NCBI GenBank assembly: GCA_015063385.1
Contig: SVUG01000001.1
Location: forward strand, 1-64,000
Direction of reading: 5' to 3'
Length of the DNA stretch: 64,000 nt
Source: Oscillospiraceae bacterium
GTDB taxonomy: Bacteria > Bacillota > Clostridia > Oscillospirales > CAG-272
Shown: in pieces, positions 51,973 through 59,384 of the stretch
Position numbering within the stretch: position 1 is the stretch's first letter
Layout: the number at the start of each line of letters is the position of its first letter
Program-made: the position numbers and the translations under genes
The notes under the pieces: generated by a model
What the model was told of the DNA's origin: nothing
Database searches by the model: none
Seen by the model: only the letters and a program-made list of their open reading frames with translations

Positions 51973-54234
51973 ATGAGAAAAATACTCAAAATTAACGAAG
52001 GCTGGCAGTTTATCAAAGACTGTAGCGACCCTCTTGCAACCGAGGGCGCTGTTTCGCTTAATCTTCCTCACACCTGGAACAACGAGGACGGATACGACGG
52101 CGGCACATACTTCCGCGGTAGCTGCGTTTACACAAAGACGATAAACAAGGACGAACTGGGCGATGGACTTCATTATCTTGAAATCCGCGGCGCTAACTCC
52201 TCTGCAGACGTTTACGTTGGCGGCGAGCATCTTGCTCACCACGACGGCGGTTATTCCACCTGGAGAGTCAACCTCACGGACGCTCTTAAGGACGGTGACA
52301 ATCTTCTTTCTATCGTTGTTGACAACTCCCCCAACGAAACCGTTTATCCCCAGATGGCAGACTTCACATTCTACGGCGGTATCTACCGTGACGTTTATAT
52401 CGTAAGCGTTAACGAGGTTCACTTTGACCTTGATTACTTTGGAGCTCCCGGTATCAAGATTACTCCAGAAATAAGCGGTGCTGATGCAAATGTTGAGGTT
52501 GAGGTTTACTCCACCGACCTTAAGGAAGGTCAGACCTATGTTTACACCCTTTACGACAAGGAAGAAAACGAGCTTGACAGAATCATTTCTACCGACAAAA
52601 AGGTTAACTTCGAGATTAAGAACGTACATCTTTGGCACGGACGCCGCGACCCCTATCTCTACTGCTGCGAGTGTGAAATCGTTGAGGGCGATGAGATAAT
52701 CGACAACGTTTGCTCCAGATTCGGCTGCCGTACCTTTAAGATTGATCCCGACAACGGCTTTATTCTTAACGGTGAGGAATACCCTCTTCGCGGTGTATCT
52801 CGTCACCAAGACAGACTCGGCTTCGGTAATGCACTTCTTCCTGAGCATCACAAGGAGGATATGGAATATATCTTCGAGGTTGGTTGCACCACCATTCGTC
52901 TTGCTCACTATCAGCACGACCAGTACTTCTATGACCTCTGCGACGAGTACGGTATGGTTATTTGGGCGGAGATTCCCTATATCTCCAAGCACATGCCTAC
53001 CGGCCGTGCAAACACCATCAGCCAGATGACCGAGCTTGTTGCTCAGAACTATAACCACCCCTCTATCGTAGTTTGGGGACTTTCCAATGAGATTTCCATT
53101 GGCGGAAGTGACGAGGACCTTCTTGAAAATCACAGAATCCTCAACGACCTCTGTCATAAGATGGACAAAACCCGTCTTACTACCATTGCGGCAGTTTCGA
53201 TGTGCAAGATGGACGACCCCTATCTCCAGATTCCCGACGTTGTTTCCTACAACCATTACTTTGGCTGGTACGGCGGCGACACCTCTATGAACGGACCTTG
53301 GTTTGACAAGTTCCACCAGGCTCACCCCACCATTCCGATCGGTTGCTCCGAGTATGGCTGTGAGGCTCTCAACTGGCACACCTCCGATCCCAGACAGGGC
53401 GACTATACCGAGGAATATCAGGCATATTACCACGAGGAGCTTATCAAACAGCTCTATTCTAGAAAGTATATGTGGGCAACTCACGTATGGAATATGTTCG
53501 ACTTCGGCGCTGATGCAAGAGCCGAGGGCGGCGAGAACGGTCAGAACCACAAGGGACTTATGACCATGGACCGTAAGTACAAGAAGGACTCCTTCTATGC
53601 TTACAAGGCTTGGCTCAGATCCCCCGAGGAAGCCCCCTTCGTTCACATCTGCTCAAAGAGATACGTTGACAGAGTTGAGGATGTGACAAAGATTACCGTA
53701 TACTCCAATCTTCCCGAGGTTGAGCTCTTCGTTAACGGCGAGTCTGTTGGCAAGAAGACTGCACCCGACCACTTCTTCTACTTCGACGTAAAGAACGTTG
53801 GTACGTCTAATATCAAGGCTGTTGCAGGCGACTGCTCCGACGAAAGCGTTATCAACAAGGTTGACACCTTCAACGAGGAATACCGCCTTGTAGAAAAGGG
53901 CGTAATCCTTAACTGGTTTGACATTAAGGAGATTGAGGGCAGACTTTCTCTCAACTCCAAGATGAGCGACGTTATCAGCACTCTGCGCGGTAAGCTTATC
54001 TTTGCAAAGATTATGGGCAAGATGATGGGTGGAAAAAAGAAGGGTGATAAGCCTAAAGCTATGGGCTTTGAAATTACTCCCGACCTTATGGCGATGATGG
54101 GAGGATTTACCGTTCTTCGTTTGCTTACTATGGCTGGCGGAATGATGAACGCGGAATTCACCAAAGAAGACCTTCTCAATCTCAACAAGAAGCTCAACAA
54201 GATTAAGAAGCCAAAGCCCAAGGAAAAGAAATAA
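51973..54234 (+). CDS. Glycoside hydrolase family 2, probable beta-glucuronidase/galactosidase
   Basis: The 753-residue protein has the GH2 sugar-binding domain (LPHTWNNEDGYDGGTYFRG), an immunoglobulin-like domain and the TIM barrel. The acid/base glutamate is in GLSNE (about residue 372) and the nucleophile in GCSEYGCE (about 459). QNHKG (about 524-528) matches the NxKG carboxylate-binding motif of gut beta-glucuronidases, though related motifs occur in other GH2 enzymes. Following genes for mannonate dehydratase and an SDR favour glucuronides. No signal peptide is seen, so it acts on imported substrates. The last 115 residues are an unusual Met- and Lys-rich extension. Confidence 0.88.
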   Translation: MRKILKINEGWQFIKDCSDPLATEGAVSLNLPHTWNNEDGYDGGTYFRGSCVYTKTINKDELGDGLHYLEIRGANSSADVYVGGEHLAHHDGGYSTWRVNLTDALKDGDNLLSIVVDNSPNETVYPQMADFTFYGGIYRDVYIVSVNEVHFDLDYFGAPGIKITPEISGADANVEVEVYSTDLKEGQTYVYTLYDKEENELDRIISTDKKVNFEIKNVHLWHGRRDPYLYCCECEIVEGDEIIDNVCSRFGCRTFKIDPDNGFILNGEEYPLRGVSRHQDRLGFGNALLPEHHKEDMEYIFEVGCTTIRLAHYQHDQYFYDLCDEYGMVIWAEIPYISKHMPTGRANTISQMTELVAQNYNHPSIVVWGLSNEISIGGSDEDLLENHRILNDLCHKMDKTRLTTIAAVSMCKMDDPYLQIPDVVSYNHYFGWYGGDTSMNGPWFDKFHQAHPTIPIGCSEYGCEALNWHTSDPRQGDYTEEYQAYYHEELIKQLYSRKYMWATHVWNMFDFGADARAEGGENGQNHKGLMTMDRKYKKDSFYAYKAWLRSPEEAPFVHICSKRYVDRVEDVTKITVYSNLPEVELFVNGESVGKKTAPDHFFYFDVKNVGTSNIKAVAGDCSDESVINKVDTFNEEYRLVEKGVILNWFDIKEIEGRLSLNSKMSDVISTLRGKLIFAKIMGKMMGGKKKGDKPKAMGFEITPDLMAMMGGFTVLRLLTMAGGMMNAEFTKEDLLNLNKKLNKIKKPKPKEKK

Positions 54235-54257
54235 TTGTCCAAAAGGAGAAAAACAAT

Positions 54258-55337
54258 ATGAAAATGACATTCCGTTGGTACGGTGAGGGCAACGACCGTA
54301 TCAAGCTGTCTGACATTAAGCAGATTCCCGGCGTAGAGGGTATTGTGTGGGCGCTTCACAGCAAGATGCCCGGCGAGGTGTGGCAGGAAGATGAAATCGC
54401 CAAGGTGATGGACCAGCTTCATGCATACGGATTTAACGGTGACGTCGTTGAATCGGTAAACGTACACGACGATATTAAAATCGGTCTTCCCTCTCGTGAC
54501 GGATATATTGAAAACTACAAGCAAACCATACGCAACCTCTCAAAGTTTGGCGTAAAGGTTATTTGCTACAACTTTATGCCTATCTTTGATTGGACGAGAA
54601 GCAATCTATTCCACGAGGTTGGCGACGGCTCTACAGCACTCTTCTATGAAAAGAATATGATTCAGGACGACTACAACGCTATGGCAAAGTATATCCTGGA
54701 CTTTACCGAGAAGTACAACATGTCCTTCCCCGGCTGGGAGCCTGAGAGAATGGCAAAGCTCGACGAGCTCTTTAAAGCTTACGAGGGCGTTGACCACGAG
54801 AAGCTTTGGGCAAACCTCAAGTATTTCCTCGAGGCAATTATGCCCACCTGCCGCGAGTGTGATATCAAGATGGCAATTCATATGGACGATCCGCCCTGGG
54901 ATATCTTCGGGCTTCCCCGTCTGCTCGTAGACGAGAAGAGCATCAAGAGATTTCTCACCATGGTTGACGATCCCTACAACTGTCTCACTCTCTGCTCGGG
55001 AAGCCTTAACGCCAATCCCGACAACAACGTTGCGGATATAGTAAGAAAGCACTGTTCAAGAATTGCGTTTGCTCACATAAGAAACGTAAAGCACTTTGAG
55101 AACGGCGACTTCTCCGAGGCAAGCCACAGAGACTGTGACGGTGATACAGGCATACTTGATATTCTCAAGGCGTATCACGACTGTGGATATAAGGGATATA
55201 TCCGTCCCGACCACGGCAGACATCTCTGGGATGAGAAGCCCGGCAATGTACGTCCCGGATACGGTCTTTACGACCGTGCGCTCGGCATTATGTATATGCT
55301 TGGCGTTTGGGATATGCTCGACAAAATCAACAAGTAA
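54258..55337 (+). CDS. uxuA: Mannonate dehydratase
   Basis: UxuA dehydrates D-mannonate to 2-keto-3-deoxygluconate in glucuronate breakdown. The 359-residue protein has the family start MKMTFRWYGEGNDRI, then VEGIVWALHS, the metal site residues in HMDDPPWDIFGLPR and CSGSLNANPDNN, and IRPDHGRHLWDE near the C terminus. It is 23 bases from the GH2 gene and 21 from the SDR gene, clearly one operon. Confidence 0.97.
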   Translation: MKMTFRWYGEGNDRIKLSDIKQIPGVEGIVWALHSKMPGEVWQEDEIAKVMDQLHAYGFNGDVVESVNVHDDIKIGLPSRDGYIENYKQTIRNLSKFGVKVICYNFMPIFDWTRSNLFHEVGDGSTALFYEKNMIQDDYNAMAKYILDFTEKYNMSFPGWEPERMAKLDELFKAYEGVDHEKLWANLKYFLEAIMPTCRECDIKMAIHMDDPPWDIFGLPRLLVDEKSIKRFLTMVDDPYNCLTLCSGSLNANPDNNVADIVRKHCSRIAFAHIRNVKHFENGDFSEASHRDCDGDTGILDILKAYHDCGYKGYIRPDHGRHLWDEKPGNVRPGYGLYDRALGIMYMLGVWDMLDKINK

Positions 55338-55358
55338 TCACTAAAGAGGTACATTATT

Positions 55359-56204
55359 ATGATAAATCTTCCACTTAACGTAGATTTCTCCGGTAAGGTT
55401 GTAGTAGTGACGGGTGCCGGTGGCGTTCTTTGCGGCGATATGGCTCGTGCTTATGCACAGGCAGGAGCAAAGGTTGCAGCTCTCGACCTTAATGAAGAGG
55501 CTGTTAAGAAGCTCGCTGAGGAGCTGACCGCCGAGGGCTTCACCTGCATTGGCTACAAGGCAAACGTGCTTGACCCCGAGGCTCTTGAAGAGGTACATCA
55601 GGCAGTTCTCAAGGATCTTGGTCCTTGTGATATTCTCGTAAATGGTGCGGGCGGAAACAATCCCCGTGCGACCACCGACAACGAGTATCACCACGAGGCA
55701 AAGGAGGGCGGAAAATCCTTCTTCGACCTTGACCCTAACGGCGTTGACTTCGTATTTAAGCTCAACTTCCAGGGAACTCTGCTTCCCACCCAGACCTTTG
55801 CAAAGGATATGATTGCAAGAAAGAGCGGTAATATTCTCAATATTTCCTCTATGAACGCATACATTCCTCTTACAAAGATTCCCGCATATTCTGCTGCAAA
55901 GGCAGGTATCTCCAACTTTACCCAGTGGCTTGCTACCCACTTTGCAGGAACAGGTATCCGTTGCAACGCTATTGCTCCCGGATTCCTCGTTTCCAACCAG
56001 AACCGCGCTCTCCTCTTCAACGAGGACGGCACTCCTACAGCTCGTTCAGCAAAAATCCTTAACGGTACTCCTATGGGTCGCTTCGTTGACTCCGAGGAGC
56101 TGCTTGGCGGTCTGTTCTTCCTCACTGACGATAAGGCAGCTTCCGCTATCACAGGCGTTGTGCTTCCTATCGACTGCGGCTTTGCTGCATACTCTGGAGT
56201 ATAA
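55359..56204 (+). CDS. SDR-family D-mannonate oxidoreductase (fructuronate reductase)
   Basis: The 281-residue short-chain dehydrogenase has the NAD(P) motif VVVTGAGGVLCGDMARAYA (TGxxxGxG-like), NGAGG, the catalytic serine in ISSMN and the YSAAKAG motif (YxxxK). In many Firmicutes such SDRs replace the long-chain UxuB and reduce fructuronate to mannonate, the step before UxuA. Operon position supports this. No uxaC isomerase, kdgK or kdgA is in the window. Confidence 0.9.
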   Translation: MINLPLNVDFSGKVVVVTGAGGVLCGDMARAYAQAGAKVAALDLNEEAVKKLAEELTAEGFTCIGYKANVLDPEALEEVHQAVLKDLGPCDILVNGAGGNNPRATTDNEYHHEAKEGGKSFFDLDPNGVDFVFKLNFQGTLLPTQTFAKDMIARKSGNILNISSMNAYIPLTKIPAYSAAKAGISNFTQWLATHFAGTGIRCNAIAPGFLVSNQNRALLFNEDGTPTARSAKILNGTPMGRFVDSEELLGGLFFLTDDKAASAITGVVLPIDCGFAAYSGV

Positions 56205-56215
56205 TTTGAAAAATC

Positions 56216-56250
56216 AAAACAGCCTGTTTTTTATAAGCAGGCTGTTTTTT
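56216..56250 (+). terminator. Terminator of the GH2-uxuA-SDR operon
   Basis: AACAGCCTG and CAGGCTGTT pair across an 11-base loop, followed by TTTTC. Confidence 0.88.
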
Positions 56251-56267
56251 CTTTCATTTTATTTATA

Positions 56268-56304
56268 TAAAAAAGGGAACACTTTAGGTGCTCCCTTTTT
56301 TATA
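56268..56304. terminator. Second terminator hairpin
   Basis: AAAAAAGGGA pairs with TCCCTTTTTT with further inner pairs around ACTTTAGG. It insulates the XRE gene from the glucuronide operon. Confidence 0.7.
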
Positions 56305-56307
56305 TGT

Positions 56308-56406
56308 GCTATAAGTATATATTGTATACTTATAGCCAATTCAATACAAAATAATAAAATGCTAAAATTGTAGTATATATTATTGGCTTTTAGCATAGGA
56401 GGCAAG
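56308..56406 (+). promoter_or_regulatory. Two nested palindromes upstream of XRE-Lit genes
   Basis: GCTATAAGTATA and TATACTTATAGC form a perfect 12-bp inverted repeat with a 5-base centre (56308-56336). ATGCTAAAA (56359-56367) and TTTTAGCAT (56398-56406) form a second, wider repeat around a TATATT-rich promoter-like stretch. Both precede the XRE start and are candidate operators for that protein. Confidence 0.6.
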
Positions 56407-56409
56407 AAG

Positions 56410-56733
56410 TTGGACAAGCTTACAATGGGTGACAGAATTAAAACCGCAAGAAAAAATCGCGGCTTAACTCAAGAGGCTCTTGCAGAAAAGGTTGATGTAA
56501 CTCTTTACTATATGGGAGAGATTGAACGCGGAACAAAAACGCCAAGTCTTGACCTTTTTATCAGATTAGTTGAGGTGCTGGACGTATCGGCTGATTATCT
56601 TTTGCGCGATACCGTATCAATAGGAAACGTTTACGGCGACAAGCGAATGGCACGAAAGCTCGAGAATCTGACACCGCGCCAGCGAGCAGCAATAGAGGCG
56701 CTGATAGATACTTATATTGAATATTTGAATTAA
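56410..56733 (+). CDS. XRE-family regulator upstream of Lit-like gene
   Basis: The 107-residue protein has an N-terminal Cro/C1 helix-turn-helix (GDRIKTARKNRGLTQEALAEKVDVTLYYMGEIERGTKTPSLDLFIRL, in the first 55 residues) and a helical tail with LTPRQRAAIEALIDTYIEYL. I chose the TTG start at 56410, 7 bases after AGGAGG; an ATG at 56425 is the alternative. It lies 13 bases before the Lit-like membrane protein, so the two are cotranscribed and probably controlled from the palindromes upstream. Confidence 0.88.
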   Translation: MDKLTMGDRIKTARKNRGLTQEALAEKVDVTLYYMGEIERGTKTPSLDLFIRLVEVLDVSADYLLRDTVSIGNVYGDKRMARKLENLTPRQRAAIEALIDTYIEYLN

Positions 56734-56746
56734 AAGGAAAAGAAAA

Positions 56747-57412
56747 ATGAAAAACAAAATTTTAACCGGAGTTTTCGGATTTGCGCTGGCTATACTTATT
56801 ATAACCTTTTCAATAGGACTTCCGATTTACTTCAGACCCTTCTACTATATGCAGATAGGTGCTCTGGAAATCGAGGAGTATTCGGGCTTTGACAGAGAAA
56901 CGATAGTCGAAGCGTTTGACGACGTTATGGATTATCTGACTATCCCCGGAAACGAGTTTGGCACGGGCAAGCTTGAGTACAGTGTAGAGGGAAAGTTGCA
57001 TTTCGTTGACTGCAAGGGCCTATTTGACCTTAATGCAGTAGCCCTGATTATTTCACTTGCAACGGTTGTCACGCTTATTATTCTTGCGAAAAAGGGAATT
57101 TTCACGATGTGCAAGCCGTTCGGCTTCAATATTATGTTCTCTAGCGGCGTATTTACGCTCGGATTTTTCGCACTTGTCGGCGGAATTGTTGCTATTGATT
57201 TTTCGGCTGCATTCACAGTTTTCCATAAGATTTTCTTCCCCGGAAAGTCAAACTGGCTCTTCGACTGGTGGGAGGACGAGATTATAAGAATTCTTCCGCA
57301 GCAATTCTTTATGAACTGTGCAATTCTCATTTTTTCTTCTATCGTCATTCTTTGTGTCGGTGCGATAGTTGCAAGCATCATAATCAAAAAAAGAGAAAAC
57401 AGTGTTAAATGA
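56747..57412 (+). CDS. DUF1461/TIGR01906 membrane protein, Lit-like
   Basis: The 221-residue protein has four hydrophobic helices and the family signature VFHKIFFPGKSNWLFD followed by EIIRILPQQFF (about 155-190). The Lit enzymes of Enterococcus and Bacillus belong to this family. They move an acyl chain within lipoproteins to give N-acyl, S-monoacyl (lyso) forms. Conserved histidine in FHKIFF is present. Not every family member has been shown to have that activity. The extracellular loop after helix 1 contains YYMQIGALEIEEYSGFDRETI, also typical. It is encoded with an XRE regulator. Confidence 0.85.
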   Translation: MKNKILTGVFGFALAILIITFSIGLPIYFRPFYYMQIGALEIEEYSGFDRETIVEAFDDVMDYLTIPGNEFGTGKLEYSVEGKLHFVDCKGLFDLNAVALIISLATVVTLIILAKKGIFTMCKPFGFNIMFSSGVFTLGFFALVGGIVAIDFSAAFTVFHKIFFPGKSNWLFDWWEDEIIRILPQQFFMNCAILIFSSIVILCVGAIVASIIIKKRENSVK

Positions 57413-57458
57413 TTTGTGAATTTTCCTCTATCAGTTTGTTAATATTTAGAGTAGCAAA

Positions 57459-57487
57459 TTGACAATTTTACTTTCTAGTGATATAAT
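57459..57487 (+). promoter_or_regulatory. Promoter of zinc-ribbon membrane protein gene
   Basis: TTGACA (57459-57464) and TATAAT (57482-57487) with 17-base spacing. Confidence 0.85.
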
Positions 57488-57517
57488 CAAGGCAAAGTAT
57501 ATGAAAGGAAAAATCTT

Positions 57518-57931
57518 ATGGGCTTTTTTGGCAGATGGCGAGAAAGAATAGCTCGCTTTATGATAGGTAGATATGGCATTGATAGCCTTTATCACTTCCT
57601 GGTGGTGCTTTGCTTCGTGCTTATCGTGGTTAATCTGTTTGTAGGCTCGCTTGTCATTTCTATTTTAGAAACTGCTCTATTAATATATGCTGCATTCCGC
57701 GTTTTGTCAAGAAATATTTACAAAAGACAGCGTGAAAATATGTTTTTCTTAAAAATCACAGAGAAACCTAGAGAGTTTTTCAAGCTGTTAAAATGCAAGT
57801 TCAGGGATAGAAAAACACACGTTTACAAAAAGTGTCCCTCATGCAAAAACAACTTAAGACTCCCCAAAAAGAAAGGCAAGCATACCGTATCCTGCCCATG
57901 CTGTCAAAATAGATTTGATATTAAAATATAA
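57518..57931 (+). CDS. Membrane protein with C-terminal zinc ribbon
   Basis: The 137-residue protein has two adjacent membrane helices (about 24-62), a basic linker, and a C-terminal zinc ribbon with CPSC and CPCC (KKCPSCKNNLRLPKKKGKHTVSCPCCQNRFDIKI). This architecture is common in uncultured Clostridia but has no assigned function that I know. Its promoter is consensus and it is transcribed alone. Confidence 0.82.
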   Translation: MGFFGRWRERIARFMIGRYGIDSLYHFLVVLCFVLIVVNLFVGSLVISILETALLIYAAFRVLSRNIYKRQRENMFFLKITEKPREFFKLLKCKFRDRKTHVYKKCPSCKNNLRLPKKKGKHTVSCPCCQNRFDIKI

Positions 57932-57989
57932 AAAAAGAGGTTGACTCAAGGTTCGCTCCTATTGAAGCGTCTTTGTTCAGCCTCTTTTT
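57930..57989. terminator. Terminator between convergent genes
   Basis: AAAAAGAGGTTGA and CAGCCTCTTTTT pair at the base of a long stem containing a further inner hairpin; T-runs lie on both strands. Confidence 0.7.
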
Positions 57990-58413
57990 ATATTACTCCA
58001 AAGAATTTAAGCGCCACTGCCGCACCGATTGCAAGTAATACACCCAAAACAATTTTAAATATATTGGCAGCCCTCTTGCCTCTAACGTATCTATCCGCCT
58101 TGCCCTCGTAAAGAGATATGGGGTCTTTCTTTTTGGAAACCGTCTTTGTAAAGTTCTGTATCCACTTCAGGTCGCCCTTTTCTATCTCTGTGATACCGTT
58201 AAGTGCTCCGTCCTCATGTGCAAGCTTGTTTCTAAGATTCCTATACCTTATAAGTCTGGGGAGTATTTCCTCCCTCTCAGGCACAAATCTCTCCTGTACA
58301 AGCTTGTTAATATACATCGATACTCCGCCACTCTGAATGCCGAATCTACGACAGCAAATCTTGTCAAGCTCGATATACGCAGTTAAAAACGACACGTTCG
58401 TCTTATTTATCAT
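57988..58413 (-). CDS. HEPN-like protein with C-terminal membrane anchor
   Basis: The 141-residue protein is mostly helical and contains RYRNLRNKLAHEDGAL (about residues 58-73), in which RNKLAH fits the Rx4-6H motif of HEPN-domain ribonucleases and related proteins. A single hydrophobic helix (about 117-138) ends the chain, placing the domain in the cytoplasm on the membrane. The ATG at 58413 follows GGAG by 9 bases. No partner nucleotidyltransferase or antitoxin is adjacent. HEPN identity is my reading of a short motif and needs a profile check. Confidence 0.65.
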   Translation of the reverse strand: MINKTNVSFLTAYIELDKICCRRFGIQSGGVSMYINKLVQERFVPEREEILPRLIRYRNLRNKLAHEDGALNGITEIEKGDLKWIQNFTKTVSKKKDPISLYEGKADRYVRGKRAANIFKIVLGVLLAIGAAVALKFFGVI

Positions 58414-58545
58414 AAATTCGCACTCCTCTCCGGCAAAAAGCCTTTTTACATACCTGTACAAGTATATTTTACTACATTTTTTCTTGTTTTTCAATAGCTT
58501 ATCCGAAAATTATTAAATTTTATTAAATATTTAATAATTTGATTT

Positions 58546-58580
58546 AAAAAACGAGGTGCTCCTTTAGCACCTCGTTTTTT
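58546..58580. terminator. Terminator of MFS-glycerophosphodiesterase operon
   Basis: AAAAAACGAGGTGCT pairs perfectly with AGCACCTCGTTTTTT around a 5-base loop. Confidence 0.92.
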
Positions 58581-58584
58581 CTTA

Positions 58585-59382
58585 TTACGGTGTATAGTTT
58601 TCAAATATTATACCGTCAAAGCCGTTTTCCCTAGCTATCTTTTCTTCCTCCGCTGAACGAACAGTCCATGCAAGCGTCGGTGCCTTGAAGAAGGCGCGAA
58701 CGAAGCGCAAGCTGAACGCCTTTGCGTGTCTGTGGTCGTACGCAATAAATGCAGGACGGCACAGGAAATTGAGAAGAAGAGACTGAAGCAGGAAATAAAG
58801 AGGCTTTTTATACTGCTCGTACTCGTAATAACGATGTGAGAGAACTCCGCGGCTTACCGATGGAAGTCCCTTTTTCACCGTTCTCATAGACAACGGATTA
58901 AAGGACTCAAAGATAAAATCGCCCTTATAATCTGCAAGCATTTTGCAGGCAGCCTCGGACACAGCACTGTTGCCTGCGTCCTCCTTTATCTCAACGAGAA
59001 GCGGCACCTTACCGTCTACGAGTGCAAGCACGTCTGCAAAGCGAGGAATACCGTCCTCAGTGCCCGAGAGCTTAAACTCTGCCAGCTCCTCCGAGGTAAA
59101 GTCAATGACCTTTCCCTCTCTGCCGCATACTCTATCAAGAGTATCGTCGTGGAATACTACGAGCTCGCCATCCTTTGAAAGACGGATATCAAGCTCAATG
59201 CCGTATCCCGCCTCTACCGCAGCGCGAAATGCAGAGATAGAGTTCTCTGCGCGCTCCTCGTTATGAAGACCGCGATGAGCATACATTACACTTTTATATT
59301 TTTCCATATCCTTCGTTTTCTTCGGTGCTATCAGGAATAGATAGAGAAGAAAGAGGACTAATACTATCGGAATTGCAATCAT
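58585..59382 (-). CDS. Glycerophosphodiester phosphodiesterase
   Basis: The enzyme splits glycerophosphodiesters to glycerol-3-phosphate and an alcohol. The 265-residue protein has an N-terminal hydrophobic anchor, the catalytic YAHRGLHNE, GIELDIRLSKDGELVVFHDDTLDR with the metal-binding glutamate, aspartate and histidine, and LLVEIKED. The anchor suggests that the active site is outside or at the membrane face. It is 2 bases after the MFS transporter gene and so is coupled to it. Confidence 0.94.
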   Translation of the reverse strand: MIAIPIVLVLFLLYLFLIAPKKTKDMEKYKSVMYAHRGLHNEERAENSISAFRAAVEAGYGIELDIRLSKDGELVVFHDDTLDRVCGREGKVIDFTSEELAEFKLSGTEDGIPRFADVLALVDGKVPLLVEIKEDAGNSAVSEAACKMLADYKGDFIFESFNPLSMRTVKKGLPSVSRGVLSHRYYEYEQYKKPLYFLLQSLLLNFLCRPAFIAYDHRHAKAFSLRFVRAFFKAPTLAWTVRSAEEEKIARENGFDGIIFENYTP

Positions 59383-59384
59383 AG

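Noticed and set aside
51949..53646. A 565-codon open frame on the minus strand opposite the GH2 gene
   Set aside because: It mirrors the GH2 coding sequence, has no ribosome site or recognisable domain, and arises from codon bias of the real gene. The same applies to long antisense frames opposite icd (15834-16817), alaS (45161-46306) and scfB (8788-9822).
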